From Amycolatopsis umgeniensis (GTDB lineage Bacteria > Actinomycetota > Actinomycetes > Mycobacteriales > Pseudonocardiaceae), in assembly GCF_014205155.1 (NCBI RefSeq), contig NZ_JACHMX010000001.1:62001-126000 (forward strand): a DNA stretch of 64,000 nucleotides. Reading direction: 5' to 3'. Shown here in pieces: positions 43,743 through 51,433 of the stretch. Position numbers and translations under genes: made by a program. The number at the start of each line of letters is the position of its first letter. The first letter of the stretch is position 1. Below the pieces are notes generated by a model that did not search any database, was not told the DNA's origin, and saw nothing but the letters and a program-made list of their open reading frames with translations.

Positions 43743-43782
43743 TAGACGACCCAAATGTAGAGCTCTACATTGTGGTCGTCTA
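43743..43782. promoter_or_regulatory. 40-bp palindrome between RRE-ThiF unit and XRE gene
   Basis: Half-site TAGACGACC, a two-base mismatch, then AATGTAGAG, mirrored about 43762/43763 (18 of 20 positions pair). The centre AATGTAGAGCTCTACATT is perfect. Such symmetry in a divergent promoter region indicates an operator, most likely for the XRE/DUF5753 protein encoded at 43857. Confidence 0.68.
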
Positions 43783-43800
43783 TAGTCGTTTCTAGACTAT
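43782..43800. promoter_or_regulatory. Second inverted repeat upstream of the XRE gene
   Basis: ATAGTC-N7-GACTAT, abutting the 40-bp palindrome and 57 bp before the XRE start. It may be a second operator or the promoter of the XRE/DUF397 operon. Confidence 0.5.
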
Positions 43801-43856
43801 GCGGGTGATCCTGGGGGTCACCCTCCGTGACAAGAAGCTGGGGAGGTGGTGACTTC

Positions 43857-44726
43857 GTGGGCACGTTGAACCCCACCGCGGTCAAGCGCTGGATCGCGCT
43901 CGAGATGAAACGCCTCCGGGAGGCCGCCGACTACGACCGCGCGGCGGCGGCCGACCGCATCGGCAAGGCCACGACGGTCATCGCTCATATCGAGACCTCG
44001 CGGAACCTGCCCGCACCGTCCGACCTCGAAGTTCTGCTCGAATTCTACGGGGTGCCGGAGCGAGTGGCGTTCTTCCGCGATCTGACAAGGCGGGCGAAAC
44101 GCGGCCGCGACTGGTGGATCAAATTCGATCAGGGGGTACATGAATGGTTCAACTTATATCTCGGCCTGGAAACCGGCGCGGCCCGGATCAGCACCGTGGA
44201 CTTGGTCGTGCTGCCCGGCCTGTTCCAAACGCGTGATTACGCACATGCGGTGATCCGCGAAGGTCGACGCTGGAACAGCGCCGAGGAACTCGACTCCATG
44301 GTCGAGCTCCGAATGGAAAGACAAAAGCTACTGGATCGCACCGAAGACGCGCCGCAGATCTGGTCCATCATCGACGAAGGCGTCTTACGCCGCCAGACCG
44401 GTGGACCGGAGGTCATGCTCGACCAACTGCACCACCTGATCGAACTTTCCGAACGGCCGAACATCGAAATCCAGATACTTCCCTTCACCGCAGGAGCCCA
44501 CGGCGCCTCGGACGGCATGTTCATCCTCCTGGACTACCCGCCCGAGTTCGGCGGCGACCCCGGAACCGTGTACGTCGAGAACCGGCGCGAGGGCCTCTAC
44601 TACGAGGAAAAGGAAGATCTGCGCCGTTTCCGGAACACGTTCGAACGCCTGCAGGCGCAAGCGGACCATCCAGGGCGGACACGAGGTTTCATCCAGAAAG
44701 TGGCAAGGGAACTCAATGAACAGTGA
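43857..44726 (+). CDS. XRE-family regulator with DUF5753 (WhiJ-like)
   Basis: A 289-residue regulator with an XRE HTH at about residues 8-62 (RWIALEMKRLREAADYDRAA, IGKATTVIAHIETSRNLPAP) and a DUF5753 domain at about 100-285 (STVDLVVLPGLFQTRDYAHA, NIEIQILPFTAGAHGASDGM). The GTG at 43857 has GGGGAGG upstream; a GTG at 43827 would start before that site. It overlaps the DUF397 gene by 11 bp, the classical pair that works in developmental or stress signalling and is sometimes called a toxin-antitoxin-like module. It is divergent from the RRE-ThiF unit and probably regulates it through the palindromes between them. Confidence 0.88.
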   Translation: MGTLNPTAVKRWIALEMKRLREAADYDRAAAADRIGKATTVIAHIETSRNLPAPSDLEVLLEFYGVPERVAFFRDLTRRAKRGRDWWIKFDQGVHEWFNLYLGLETGAARISTVDLVVLPGLFQTRDYAHAVIREGRRWNSAEELDSMVELRMERQKLLDRTEDAPQIWSIIDEGVLRRQTGGPEVMLDQLHHLIELSERPNIEIQILPFTAGAHGASDGMFILLDYPPEFGGDPGTVYVENRREGLYYEEKEDLRRFRNTFERLQAQADHPGRTRGFIQKVARELNEQ

Positions 44727-44949
44727 TACGTCTCGACCCACCCTCGTCGGCCTGACCGGCTGGTGGAAATCGAGCTACAGTGCCGGCTCGGCCGGTTGCG
44801 TCGAGGTGAACGACACCATCCCCGGCTTCGTGGGCATGCGGGATTCGAAACTCGGCGAGAAAAGCCCTGTCCTCGTTTTCGAACCGCATGAAATACGAGC
44901 CTTCGTACTCGGCGCGAAAAACGGCGAATTCGATCACTTGCTCACCTGA
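44716..44949 (+). CDS. DUF397 domain protein
   Basis: A 77-residue protein with the DUF397 signature WWKSSYSAGSAGCVEV, then VGMRDSKLGEKSPVLVF and a C-terminal helix AFVLGAKNGEFDHL. The ATG at 44716 overlaps the end of the XRE/DUF5753 gene by 11 bp and has GGGAACTCA before it, so the two are translationally coupled. DUF397 proteins are the partner of WhiJ-type regulators in actinomycetes (for example BldB-like neighbourhoods) and probably bind and control the regulator. A strong terminator follows at 44953. Confidence 0.9.
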   Translation: MNSDTSRPTLVGLTGWWKSSYSAGSAGCVEVNDTIPGFVGMRDSKLGEKSPVLVFEPHEIRAFVLGAKNGEFDHLLT

Positions 44950-44952
44950 GCC

Positions 44953-44992
44953 GAGGCGGTCCGCTCCCACGGGGGCGGACCGCCTCTCTTTT
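44953..44992 (+). terminator. Intrinsic terminator of the XRE/DUF397 operon
   Basis: GAGGCGGTCCGC, 10-nt loop, GCGGACCGCCTC, then TCTTTT: a 12-bp GC stem and T-rich tail 4 bp after the DUF397 stop. Confidence 0.85.
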
Positions 44993-45038
44993 CGCGAGAT
45001 TCAGGGCTGAGACCGGTCCTCGCCTTGCCTGCCTTGCA

Positions 45039-45153
45039 GTACGTGAAGGACCCCTTCATTGCGTCTAGCGCGGTGAAGGAGGCCTTCATGTACTTGGGGA
45101 AGGTGTGAAGGTCGAGTTTCTTCGGCTGAGCCGAGGGAAGGGGGCCTTCACAC
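45039..45153. repeat. Two partial family A palindromes in tandem
   Basis: 45039-45093: GTAC-flanked element containing TGAAGGACCCCTTCA and TGAAGGAGGCCTTCA. 45103-45153: GTGTGAAGG ... CCTTCACAC with an inner CGGCT-G-AGCCG hairpin. Both share the family A core and precede the full copy at 45203, so three copies lie within 220 bp between convergent genes. There is no gene in 44950-45303. Confidence 0.7.
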
Positions 45154-45202
45154 GGCCTCACTGTGACTTCTGATGCTTCAGGTGCCAACGGTGATTCGGG
45201 TA

Positions 45203-45255
45203 TCCGTGAAGGCCTCCTTCCCTACGCTCAAGGTAGGGAAGGAGGCCTTCACGGA
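45203..45255. repeat. Family A palindrome, full copy 2
   Basis: 23-bp perfect arms and 7-nt loop GCTCAAG; identical to copy 1 at 8595-8647 except for one loop base. It lies 49 bp beyond the stop of the convergent TetR gene, whose transcript it may terminate. Confidence 0.85.
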
Positions 45256-45303
45256 CACGGCCAACGGCCGCAGCCGCGGAACATGACGTTCCCGTTCTCC
45301 TCA

Positions 45304-46170
45304 CTAAGACCGAGACCGGCGTTGACGGTAGGCCCGCTGCTGACAGGCTCTCGAGCAGTAGTCCCGCGGCCTGCCCCGCCCTCCTCCGTCCAGCGGCTTA
45401 CCGCACAGGACACAAGCCCCGACCTCGCTTTCGTCACGCATTACCTCACTCCCCTGGCTTGCGATCAGGGTCTCGACGCCGTCGAGGGTGCGCCGCAGCC
45501 CGAATTCGAAGGCATCGAGCGGAGCGTCCATTCCCCCGGCCTTCCACAGTTTCTCCAAGGCCGGGTAGCCGTCGAGGCGCTCGAACAGGGTCTCGCGCTC
45601 GCTCCACCAGCGCTCATGGGACACACCCGTGCTCCGCTGGAGCTCCGCGACCTCGCCCGCCTGGCGCGCGACGGACTCGACGAATCCTCCCACCAGGTTC
45701 ACCACCGCGATCACCTGCGCGGGCGCCAAACCGCTGCGTGACGCGACTTCGAGGGCGTGGTCGTAGCCGGCCATGATGTTCGGCCCCGGCAGCCGCCTGG
45801 TCCCGGCGCTGTGCACCAGCCACGGATGCCGCCGGTACCTTTCCCACGCTCGCCGCGACCAGCGTTCGAGCCCCTCGCGCCAGCCGAGTCCGTCCGAAGG
45901 CTCCACGGGGCCCTCGCCGTACACGGCGTCGCGCATGAGTTCCACCAGCTCCGCCTTGCCCGGAACGTACCGGTAGAGCGACATCGTGGTGGTGCCGAAC
46001 CGTTCGGCGACCTTGCGCATCGACAACGCGGCGAGCCCTTCGGCGTCCGCGACTTCGATCGCCGCCGTGACGATCCGGCCGAGGCTCAAGCCCGGCCGAT
46101 CCGGCTCCGACGCTCCCCACAGCAGCTCGATCGCGCGCTCCGGATCGGGCTGCGCGTCGTCTTTCGCCAC
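45304..46170 (-). CDS. TetR-family regulator with C-terminal zinc-knuckle-like tail
   Basis: A 288-residue TetR protein, longer than usual. It has an N-terminal extension of ~27 residues, the HTH at about 30-78 (GRIVTAAIEVADAEGLAALS, RFGTTTMSLYRYVPGKAELV), a TetR_C_11-type ligand domain at about 90-240, and a C-terminal tail with Cys253-x2-Cys256-x15-Cys272-x3-Cys276 (CVLCGKPL, YCSRACQQRAYRQRR) that resembles a zinc finger with a basic end. The GTG at 46170 has AAGGGAG before it. It is divergent from the beta-helix protein gene, with a GTTTA-N5-TAAAC operator between. The zinc-like tail is unusual in TetR proteins and may add DNA binding. Confidence 0.85.
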   Translation of the reverse strand: MAKDDAQPDPERAIELLWGASEPDRPGLSLGRIVTAAIEVADAEGLAALSMRKVAERFGTTTMSLYRYVPGKAELVELMRDAVYGEGPVEPSDGLGWREGLERWSRRAWERYRRHPWLVHSAGTRRLPGPNIMAGYDHALEVASRSGLAPAQVIAVVNLVGGFVESVARQAGEVAELQRSTGVSHERWWSERETLFERLDGYPALEKLWKAGGMDAPLDAFEFGLRRTLDGVETLIASQGSEVMRDESEVGACVLCGKPLDGGGRGRPRDYCSRACQQRAYRQRRSRS

Positions 46171-46202
46171 CGCTACTCCCTTGACGTTCGTCGCTCTCGC
46201 GT

Positions 46203-46217
46203 GTTTAGCTGATAAAC
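46203..46217. promoter_or_regulatory. TetR operator candidate
   Basis: GTTTA-N5-TAAAC lies between the divergent TetR and beta-helix genes; a partial repeat ATAAACC follows at 46231. It is A/T-rich compared with its surroundings. Confidence 0.55.
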
Positions 46218-46257
46218 CTCAGTATATCCCATAAACCTCTCCCAGGAGCGCTTCAGC

Positions 46258-48057
46258 ATGCCCGAAATCAGGTTGTACGTGTCCCCCGACGGCCAGGACG
46301 ACTGGCCTGGCACCGCCGACCGGCCCTTCGCCACACCGGGGGCGGCGCAAAAGGCTGTCCGCGCCGTCACCGCCGGGATGACCGGGGACATCATCGTCAG
46401 CTTCGCGACCGGTGTCCATCACCTCGCGGAACCCCTGGTCTTCGACGACGAGTCCGCCGATTCCGGCCGGAACGGCTTCCGCGTCTTCTACCAGGCGGCG
46501 GACTACGGAACACCCGGCCAGGCGAAGGTCGAACTGAACGGCGGCCGCCGGATCACCGGCTGGTCGGCGGGCGAAGACGGGGTCTGGACGGCGCCGGTCG
46601 GCGACCTGGAACCACGGCGGCTCACCGTGGACGGCCGCCCCGCGGCACGGGCGGCCCTGATGACCGGATTGCCGGGCAGCGTGACGAAAACATCGACGGG
46701 TTACGTCACGGATAGCGTCGAACCCCAGTCATGGCCGGATCCGTCCGGACTGGAGTTCGTCTACCCCGGCGTCTACCCGTGGTCCGAAGCCCGGCTCGCG
46801 GTGGCGTCGATTTCCGGCGACGCCACTTCGACCACCATCACCATGGCCCAGCCCGCCTTCGACAACGCCAAGTCCCTCTACGACTCCAAGTGGTACGGCG
46901 CCGGCGGAGACGGGACCTGGGACGGCCTCGCCGCGCCTTCCGTACTTGAGAACAACGTGGCCTTCCTGACCGAGCCGGGTACCTTCGCCGTCAGCCGGAC
47001 CGAACCGGGTGACCACGTCCTGCACTACCGCCCGCGCCCGGGCGAGGAGATCGGCGAGACCACCGTCATCGCTCCCGTGCTCGAAACGCTCGTCAGCGCG
47101 CAGGGAGTGCACGACCTCGTGCTGCGCGGCTTCACCCTGGCCGACGCGGCCTGGTCCGGTCCCACGCGCACCGGCGGCTACCTGCACTATCACGGGAACG
47201 CGCGCTACGAGCGGGGCGAGTTCCAGAAGATCGACCTCGGCGCGGACGTCGGCTACGTCCACGTCCCGGCCGAACCGGTCCAGCTGCCCGCCAACGTCAG
47301 CCTCACCGCGGTCGAGCGAGTCACGCTGGAGGACAACCACTTCACCCGGCTCGGCGCGGGAGGACTGCTGATCGAAGGCGGTACCGACGTCGAGATCCGG
47401 GCGAGCGTCTTCGACGAGATCTCGGGCAGCGGGATCGCCGTCCACGAGAGCGTCCGGGTGTCGCTCGCGGACAACCTCGTCCACCACATCGGCACCGAGT
47501 ACCGCGGCTCGTCCGCCGTCCTCGTGGTCGAGTCGGCGGAGACGACCGTGACACACAACGAGATCCACGACGTCCCGCACAACGGCATCGTGATCACCGG
47601 CGGCGAACGGGCCAGGGGCACCCAGGTGACCTCGAACCTGGTCGAACGCACCATGGGGAAGCTGATGGACGGCGGCGGGATCTACCTCTCGGCGCCGCAG
47701 GGCTCGTCGTACGCGAGCGGGGCGACGGTGCGAGGCAACGTGATCCGCGACGTCCTCACCTCGTACAACTTCGGCCTCTACACCGATTACGGCGCCGCGT
47801 GGATCACCGTCCTCGGCAATGTCGTCCACGGGGCCGACACCCCGATCGTGCTCCAGGTCGGCCCGCCGATGGAGAACGTCGCCTTCGTGGGCAACTTCTG
47901 GGACGTCCTGCCCGACAGCTACGACGCCCCGCCCAAGACGGTCACCGTGGCCGGGAACGCCGTGCTGCCCAAGGAAGGCTTCGAAGCGGCCGTCCGGGCC
48001 GATCCGGCGGGCGCCGACATCCTCGCGCGGGCGGGCCGCCGGGGTCTGGAACGATGA
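46258..48057 (+). CDS. Right-handed parallel beta-helix protein (pectate-lyase-like)
   Basis: A 599-residue protein. The N-terminal half (about 1-290) contains LYVSPDGQDDWPGTADRPF, the start motif of many beta-helix polysaccharide-active proteins, and a beta-sandwich-like insertion. From about 290 to 560 repeating 22-25-residue turns appear (VTLEDNHFTRLGAGGLLIEG, VSLADNLVHHIGTEYRGSSA, VTHNEIHDVPHNGIVITGG, VTSNLVERTMG), the PbH1 pattern of pectate lyases and related glycan-processing proteins. There is no signal peptide, so it is probably cytoplasmic. The ATG at 46258 follows CAGGAGCG. It is repressed, probably, by the divergent TetR; substrate unknown. Confidence 0.83.
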   Translation: MPEIRLYVSPDGQDDWPGTADRPFATPGAAQKAVRAVTAGMTGDIIVSFATGVHHLAEPLVFDDESADSGRNGFRVFYQAADYGTPGQAKVELNGGRRITGWSAGEDGVWTAPVGDLEPRRLTVDGRPAARAALMTGLPGSVTKTSTGYVTDSVEPQSWPDPSGLEFVYPGVYPWSEARLAVASISGDATSTTITMAQPAFDNAKSLYDSKWYGAGGDGTWDGLAAPSVLENNVAFLTEPGTFAVSRTEPGDHVLHYRPRPGEEIGETTVIAPVLETLVSAQGVHDLVLRGFTLADAAWSGPTRTGGYLHYHGNARYERGEFQKIDLGADVGYVHVPAEPVQLPANVSLTAVERVTLEDNHFTRLGAGGLLIEGGTDVEIRASVFDEISGSGIAVHESVRVSLADNLVHHIGTEYRGSSAVLVVESAETTVTHNEIHDVPHNGIVITGGERARGTQVTSNLVERTMGKLMDGGGIYLSAPQGSSYASGATVRGNVIRDVLTSYNFGLYTDYGAAWITVLGNVVHGADTPIVLQVGPPMENVAFVGNFWDVLPDSYDAPPKTVTVAGNAVLPKEGFEAAVRADPAGADILARAGRRGLER

Positions 48058-48062
48058 TCACC

Positions 48063-48092
48063 GCTCCTGCCGGGCCGTTGCCCGGCAGGAGC
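48063..48092 (+). terminator. Hairpin after the beta-helix gene
   Basis: GCTCCTGCCGGGC, loop CGTT, perfect 13-bp complement, 6 bp after the stop codon. No T-run; it may terminate or protect the transcript end. Confidence 0.65.
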
Positions 48093-48126
48093 CGTTCCGG
48101 CCACGATCCCCGAGGAGCCACGCGCC

Positions 48127-48756
48127 ATGCCGACCCCGTCCACGGACTCCGCCGGGACACGCCACCGCCTCGCGAGGATCGCGACCGAAGTGCTCGCCCC
48201 GTGGGTCTGGGTGCTCGGCCTGCCGCTGGTCATCGCCTGGCAGGTCACGGGTCACCACCTCGGCGAGACGGTGCTGTGGGGGCTCATCGTCGGCGTCACC
48301 GGCTCCCTCATCCCGATGGCCGTGATCGTGCGGGGCGCACGGAAAGGCAAATGGGACAGCCACCATGTCACCGACCGGGCCGGGCGGCTCGTCCCGTTCG
48401 CGGTCTGCATCGGCTCGCTGGCAGGCGGATTCGTCATCCTGATCGCCGGTGATGCGCCGCACGAGATGATCGCCCTCGCCGCCGCCGAACTCGTCTGCCT
48501 GGTCGCCGCGCTCGCGATCACCTTCGGCATGAAGTTCAAGATCTCGATGCACGCGATGGTCGCGGCGGGTGCGGCCGTGATGCTGATCCGCGTCTACGGC
48601 CCCTGGCTCGCCCTGGTCTTCCTCGGCGTCGGCTGGGTTTGCTGGTCACGCGTCGAGCTCGGAGATCACACCAAGGCCGAAGTCACGGTGGGGACGGCTG
48701 CTGGCGTCATCCTCGGCGGTGGTGTTTACCTGGCTCTCGAAAGTTTTTTGGCCTGA
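48127..48756 (+). CDS. PAP2-like membrane protein
   Basis: A 209-residue polytopic membrane protein with about six hydrophobic segments. The C-terminal part retains two PAP2 phosphatase landmarks: KISMHAMVAAG (C2-like S-x-H) and SRVELGDHTKAEVTVG (C3-like SRxxxxxH). The C1 motif (KxxxxxxRP) is not evident and the final acidic residue of C3 is Glu, so the phosphatase activity is uncertain. Similar proteins act on lipid phosphates such as undecaprenyl or isoprenoid diphosphates. It starts at the ATG 48127, after GAGGAGCC, and its stop lies 8 bp from the GTATAGGTCGTTATAC motif that overlaps the convergent MocR stop. Confidence 0.65.
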   Translation: MPTPSTDSAGTRHRLARIATEVLAPWVWVLGLPLVIAWQVTGHHLGETVLWGLIVGVTGSLIPMAVIVRGARKGKWDSHHVTDRAGRLVPFAVCIGSLAGGFVILIAGDAPHEMIALAAAELVCLVAALAITFGMKFKISMHAMVAAGAAVMLIRVYGPWLALVFLGVGWVCWSRVELGDHTKAEVTVGTAAGVILGGGVYLALESFLA

Positions 48757-48764
48757 GCGACGCC

Positions 48765-48780
48765 GTATAGGTCGTTATAC
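48765..48780. repeat. 16-bp motif GTATAGGTCGTTATAC, copy 2
   Basis: Identical to the element at 41117-41132, but here it overlaps the stop codon of the MocR gene, between convergent genes. This position argues against a simple operator. Confidence 0.6.
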
Positions 48781-50154
48781 ACTTCCTAACCGCCGGATGC
48801 CTTCGCCGAGTTCGGCGATGTCGGCCGTCGCGGCGAAGCCCAGGCGCAGGAACGGCCCGGCGGGCTCGGTGGCGAAGAACCGCTCCCCTGCCCCGACCAC
48901 GACTCCCCGCTCTCTCGCGGCGCGGGCGAGCGCGTTCGCGTCACTCCCCGCGGGTAGCCGTACCCACAGATGCAGTCCACCTGAAGGGACGCACGCGACA
49001 GTCCACTCAGGACACTCCCCCGCCAGCGCCGCGGCTGCTTTGCCGCACCGTTCCCGCAGTTCCGCACCCAGTTTCCGCACGTGACGTTCCCAGGACGGTG
49101 CGCTGAGGAGTTCGAGCGCCGCCTCCTGCAGCGGACGGGAGACGAAGAAGTCGTCGACCCGCCGGATCGCCTTCATCCGGTCGAGGACCGGGCCCCGCGC
49201 GATCAACGCTCCGATCCGGAGACTCGGCGCCGCCGCTTTCGTCACCGAGGTCAGGTGGACGACCGTGCCGTCGTGGTCGTCGGCGATCAGCGGACGCGGT
49301 GTCGTGGACTCGTGCGACAGATGACGGGCGAAGTCGTCTTCGAGCACGAACGCGCCCGCCGCCCGCGCCACCTCCAGCACCTGAGCGCGACGCTCGGCCG
49401 CCAGCACGGTCCCGGTCGGATTGTGGAAGGTGGGCTGGCAGTAGAAGAGCCGGGCCCCGGTCATGGCGAATGCCTCGGCCAGGAGGTCCGGGCGGACACC
49501 GTCGTCGTCGATGGGGACCGGCATCGGGCGGAGTCCCGCCGCTCGCGCGGCGGCGAGCGCTCCCGGATAGGTCGGTGACTCGACCAGCACGGGACTTCCG
49601 GGCGCCGCGATGGCCCGGAACGCCATCGACAGCCCGCTCTGTCCGCCGGCGGTGATCAGGACGTCGTCCGGCGACGCTCCGGCCGGTCCCGCGAACACCG
49701 ACCGCAGCGCGGCCAGACCGGTGGCGGGTGCGCGGTCCCAGGCGTCCGGACGGCGGCCCGCTCGCGCGAGTGCCGCGCTCAAGAACCGGGCTGCCTGCAA
49801 TGACCGGTGCGGATAGCCGCCGTCGAGCAGGATCGCGCCGTCCGGGGGTGGCCCCAAGGTGCCGGTGAGAGAGCGGGTGTCGACGCTGCGATCGGTCAGC
49901 GCGACGGTCTGCCACGCGGTGTCGAGCGGTTCCCCCGCCGTTTTCGGCTTCGCCGCCACGTACGTCCCGCTCCCGGGACGGGTCACGACGGCGCCTTCCG
50001 CGGCCAGTAGCGCGATCGCGCGCGAGACCGTCACCGGGCCGACCCGGTAGCGCTCGATCAGCTCACGGCTGCTGGGCAACCGGTCCCCTGGCGCCGCCGC
50101 ACGGACCAAAGAACGCAGCTGGGTCACGAGCGCAGAAGTGCTACTATCCGACAT
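48775..50154 (-). CDS. MocR-type regulator (GntR HTH fused to PLP aminotransferase-like domain)
   Basis: A 459-residue fusion: GntR winged HTH at residues 1-70 (LPSSRELIERYRVGPVTVSR, RPGSGTYVA), then a fold-type I aminotransferase domain (LITAGGQSGLSMAFRAIAAP, FYCQPTFHNPTGTVL, VTSVTKAAAPSLRIG with the PLP lysine). Such MocR/GabR/PdxR proteins use PLP as effector and usually control nearby amino-acid or PLP-related genes. The ATG at 50154 overlaps the ATG of the divergent class V aminotransferase gene in the palindrome CATG, and a pair of AGTGCTACT direct repeats covers the joint promoter. It probably controls that aminotransferase gene. Confidence 0.9.
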   Translation of the reverse strand: MSDSSTSALVTQLRSLVRAAAPGDRLPSSRELIERYRVGPVTVSRAIALLAAEGAVVTRPGSGTYVAAKPKTAGEPLDTAWQTVALTDRSVDTRSLTGTLGPPPDGAILLDGGYPHRSLQAARFLSAALARAGRRPDAWDRAPATGLAALRSVFAGPAGASPDDVLITAGGQSGLSMAFRAIAAPGSPVLVESPTYPGALAAARAAGLRPMPVPIDDDGVRPDLLAEAFAMTGARLFYCQPTFHNPTGTVLAAERRAQVLEVARAAGAFVLEDDFARHLSHESTTPRPLIADDHDGTVVHLTSVTKAAAPSLRIGALIARGPVLDRMKAIRRVDDFFVSRPLQEAALELLSAPSWERHVRKLGAELRERCGKAAAALAGECPEWTVACVPSGGLHLWVRLPAGSDANALARAARERGVVVGAGERFFATEPAGPFLRLGFAATADIAELGEGIRRLGSV

Positions 50155-50176
50155 GAAAGAACATGATAGTGCTACT
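50137..50176. promoter_or_regulatory. MocR direct-repeat operator
   Basis: AGTGCTACT at 50137-50145 and 50168-50176, same orientation, 31 bp apart (three helical turns). Paired direct repeats at this phase are typical of MocR/GabR binding. They flank the two overlapping start codons. Confidence 0.66.
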
Positions 50177-51376
50177 GGAAACGGCACGGAATCACTACTG
50201 GACATTCCGGCTCTGCGCGCCGATACACCCGGCACCGAGAAGGTCGTCCACTTCAACAACGCGGGCTGCGGGCTCCTGGCGAAGCCGGTCCTGGCCACGA
50301 TGCTCGACCACCTGAATCTCGAGGCCGAGATCGGTGGTTACGAGGCCGCTGCCGCGCGGGCAGGCGAAGTCGCCGGTTTCCACCGTGAGATCGCCGCCTT
50401 GATCAACGCGCGGCCGCACAACATCGCCTTCGCGGCGAGCGCCACCCACGCCTACTCCACGGCGCTGTCCTCGATCCGTTTCGAAGCAGGCGACGTCATC
50501 CTCACCACCCGCAACGACTTCATCTCCAACCAGATCGCGTTCCTCTCGCTGCGGAAGCGCTTCGGCGTCGAGGTCGTGCACGCGCCGGACACGCCGGAAG
50601 GCGGTGTCGATGTCGAAGCCATGGCGGCGCTCATGCGCGACCGAAGGCCGAAACTCGTGGCGGCCACGCATATCCCGACCAACTCGGGACTGGTCCAGCC
50701 GGTCGCCGAGATCGGACGGCACTGCCGCGAACTCGGTCTGCTCTACCTGGTCGACGCCTGCCAATCGGTCGGTCAGTACCCCATCGACGTCGAGGAAATC
50801 GGTGCCGATCTGCTCACCTCGACCTGCCGCAAGTTCCTGCGCGGTCCGCGCGGCTCGGGTTTCCTGTTCGTCTCCGACCGCTTCCTCGCGGACGGCCACG
50901 AGCCGCTGTTCATCGACATGCACGGCGCCCGCTGGTCCGCGCCGGGAACCTACGCTCCGGCGGAATCGGCCGTCCGGTTCGAAGAATGGGAATTCCCGTA
51001 CGCCACGGTGCTCGGTTGTGCTCGCGCCGCGCGTTATGCCCGTGAGGTCGGCCTGGAGGCGATCTCACGGCGGACGCCCGCCCTCGCCGCGAGGCTGCGT
51101 GACGGGCTCGCGGCCCTTCCCGGCGTCGAGGTGCTCGACAGGGGGCCGAAACTGGGCGCGCTCGTGACGTTCTCGCTCAAGGGCTGGGAGGCCGTCCCCT
51201 TCAAGGAGGCGATGGACGCCCGGCGGATCAACTCGGCGCTCAGCTACCGGGAGTTCGCGCAGTTCGACTTCGGGGACAAGGACGTCGACTGGTGCCTGCG
51301 GCTGAGCCCGCACTACTACAACACCGAACAAGAGGTGGACGACGTGGCCGCGGCCGTCGCCGAACTCGCCACCTGA
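50153..51376 (+). CDS. Class V aminotransferase-fold PLP-dependent enzyme
   Basis: A 407-residue fold-type I enzyme of the cysteine-desulfurase/isopenicillin-N-epimerase group: VHFNNAGCGLLAKPVLATML at the N-terminus, VDACQSVGQYPID with the PLP-binding Asp, and STCRKFLRGPRGSGFLFV in which Lys227 is the Schiff-base lysine. Chemistry could be transamination, desulfuration or lyase; the family does not fix it. The ATG at 50153 is used because no other in-frame ATG, GTG or TTG lies between it and the conserved region, although a GTG at 50138 inside the repeat is possible. It is regulated by the divergent MocR gene. Confidence 0.88.
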   Translation: MKEHDSATGNGTESLLDIPALRADTPGTEKVVHFNNAGCGLLAKPVLATMLDHLNLEAEIGGYEAAAARAGEVAGFHREIAALINARPHNIAFAASATHAYSTALSSIRFEAGDVILTTRNDFISNQIAFLSLRKRFGVEVVHAPDTPEGGVDVEAMAALMRDRRPKLVAATHIPTNSGLVQPVAEIGRHCRELGLLYLVDACQSVGQYPIDVEEIGADLLTSTCRKFLRGPRGSGFLFVSDRFLADGHEPLFIDMHGARWSAPGTYAPAESAVRFEEWEFPYATVLGCARAARYAREVGLEAISRRTPALAARLRDGLAALPGVEVLDRGPKLGALVTFSLKGWEAVPFKEAMDARRINSALSYREFAQFDFGDKDVDWCLRLSPHYYNTEQEVDDVAAAVAELAT

Positions 51377-51379
51377 TCG

Positions 51380-51424
51380 CGGTTCCCCCGCCTGGGCACT
51401 GGGGGTGTCCGGGCGGGGGAACCG
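51380..51424. terminator. Bidirectional hairpin between class V enzyme and M3 peptidase genes
   Basis: CGGTTCCCCCGCC, 19-nt loop, perfect 13-bp complement, 3 bp after the stop of the class V gene and 9 bp beyond the convergent stop of the peptidase gene. Confidence 0.75.
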
Positions 51425-51433
51425 TCAGGGGTG

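Noticed and set aside
43565..43885. Longer 106-residue form of the peptide ORF
   Set aside because: It would start inside the divergent XRE gene and run through the 40-bp palindrome; only the ATG at 43639 has a ribosome-binding site.
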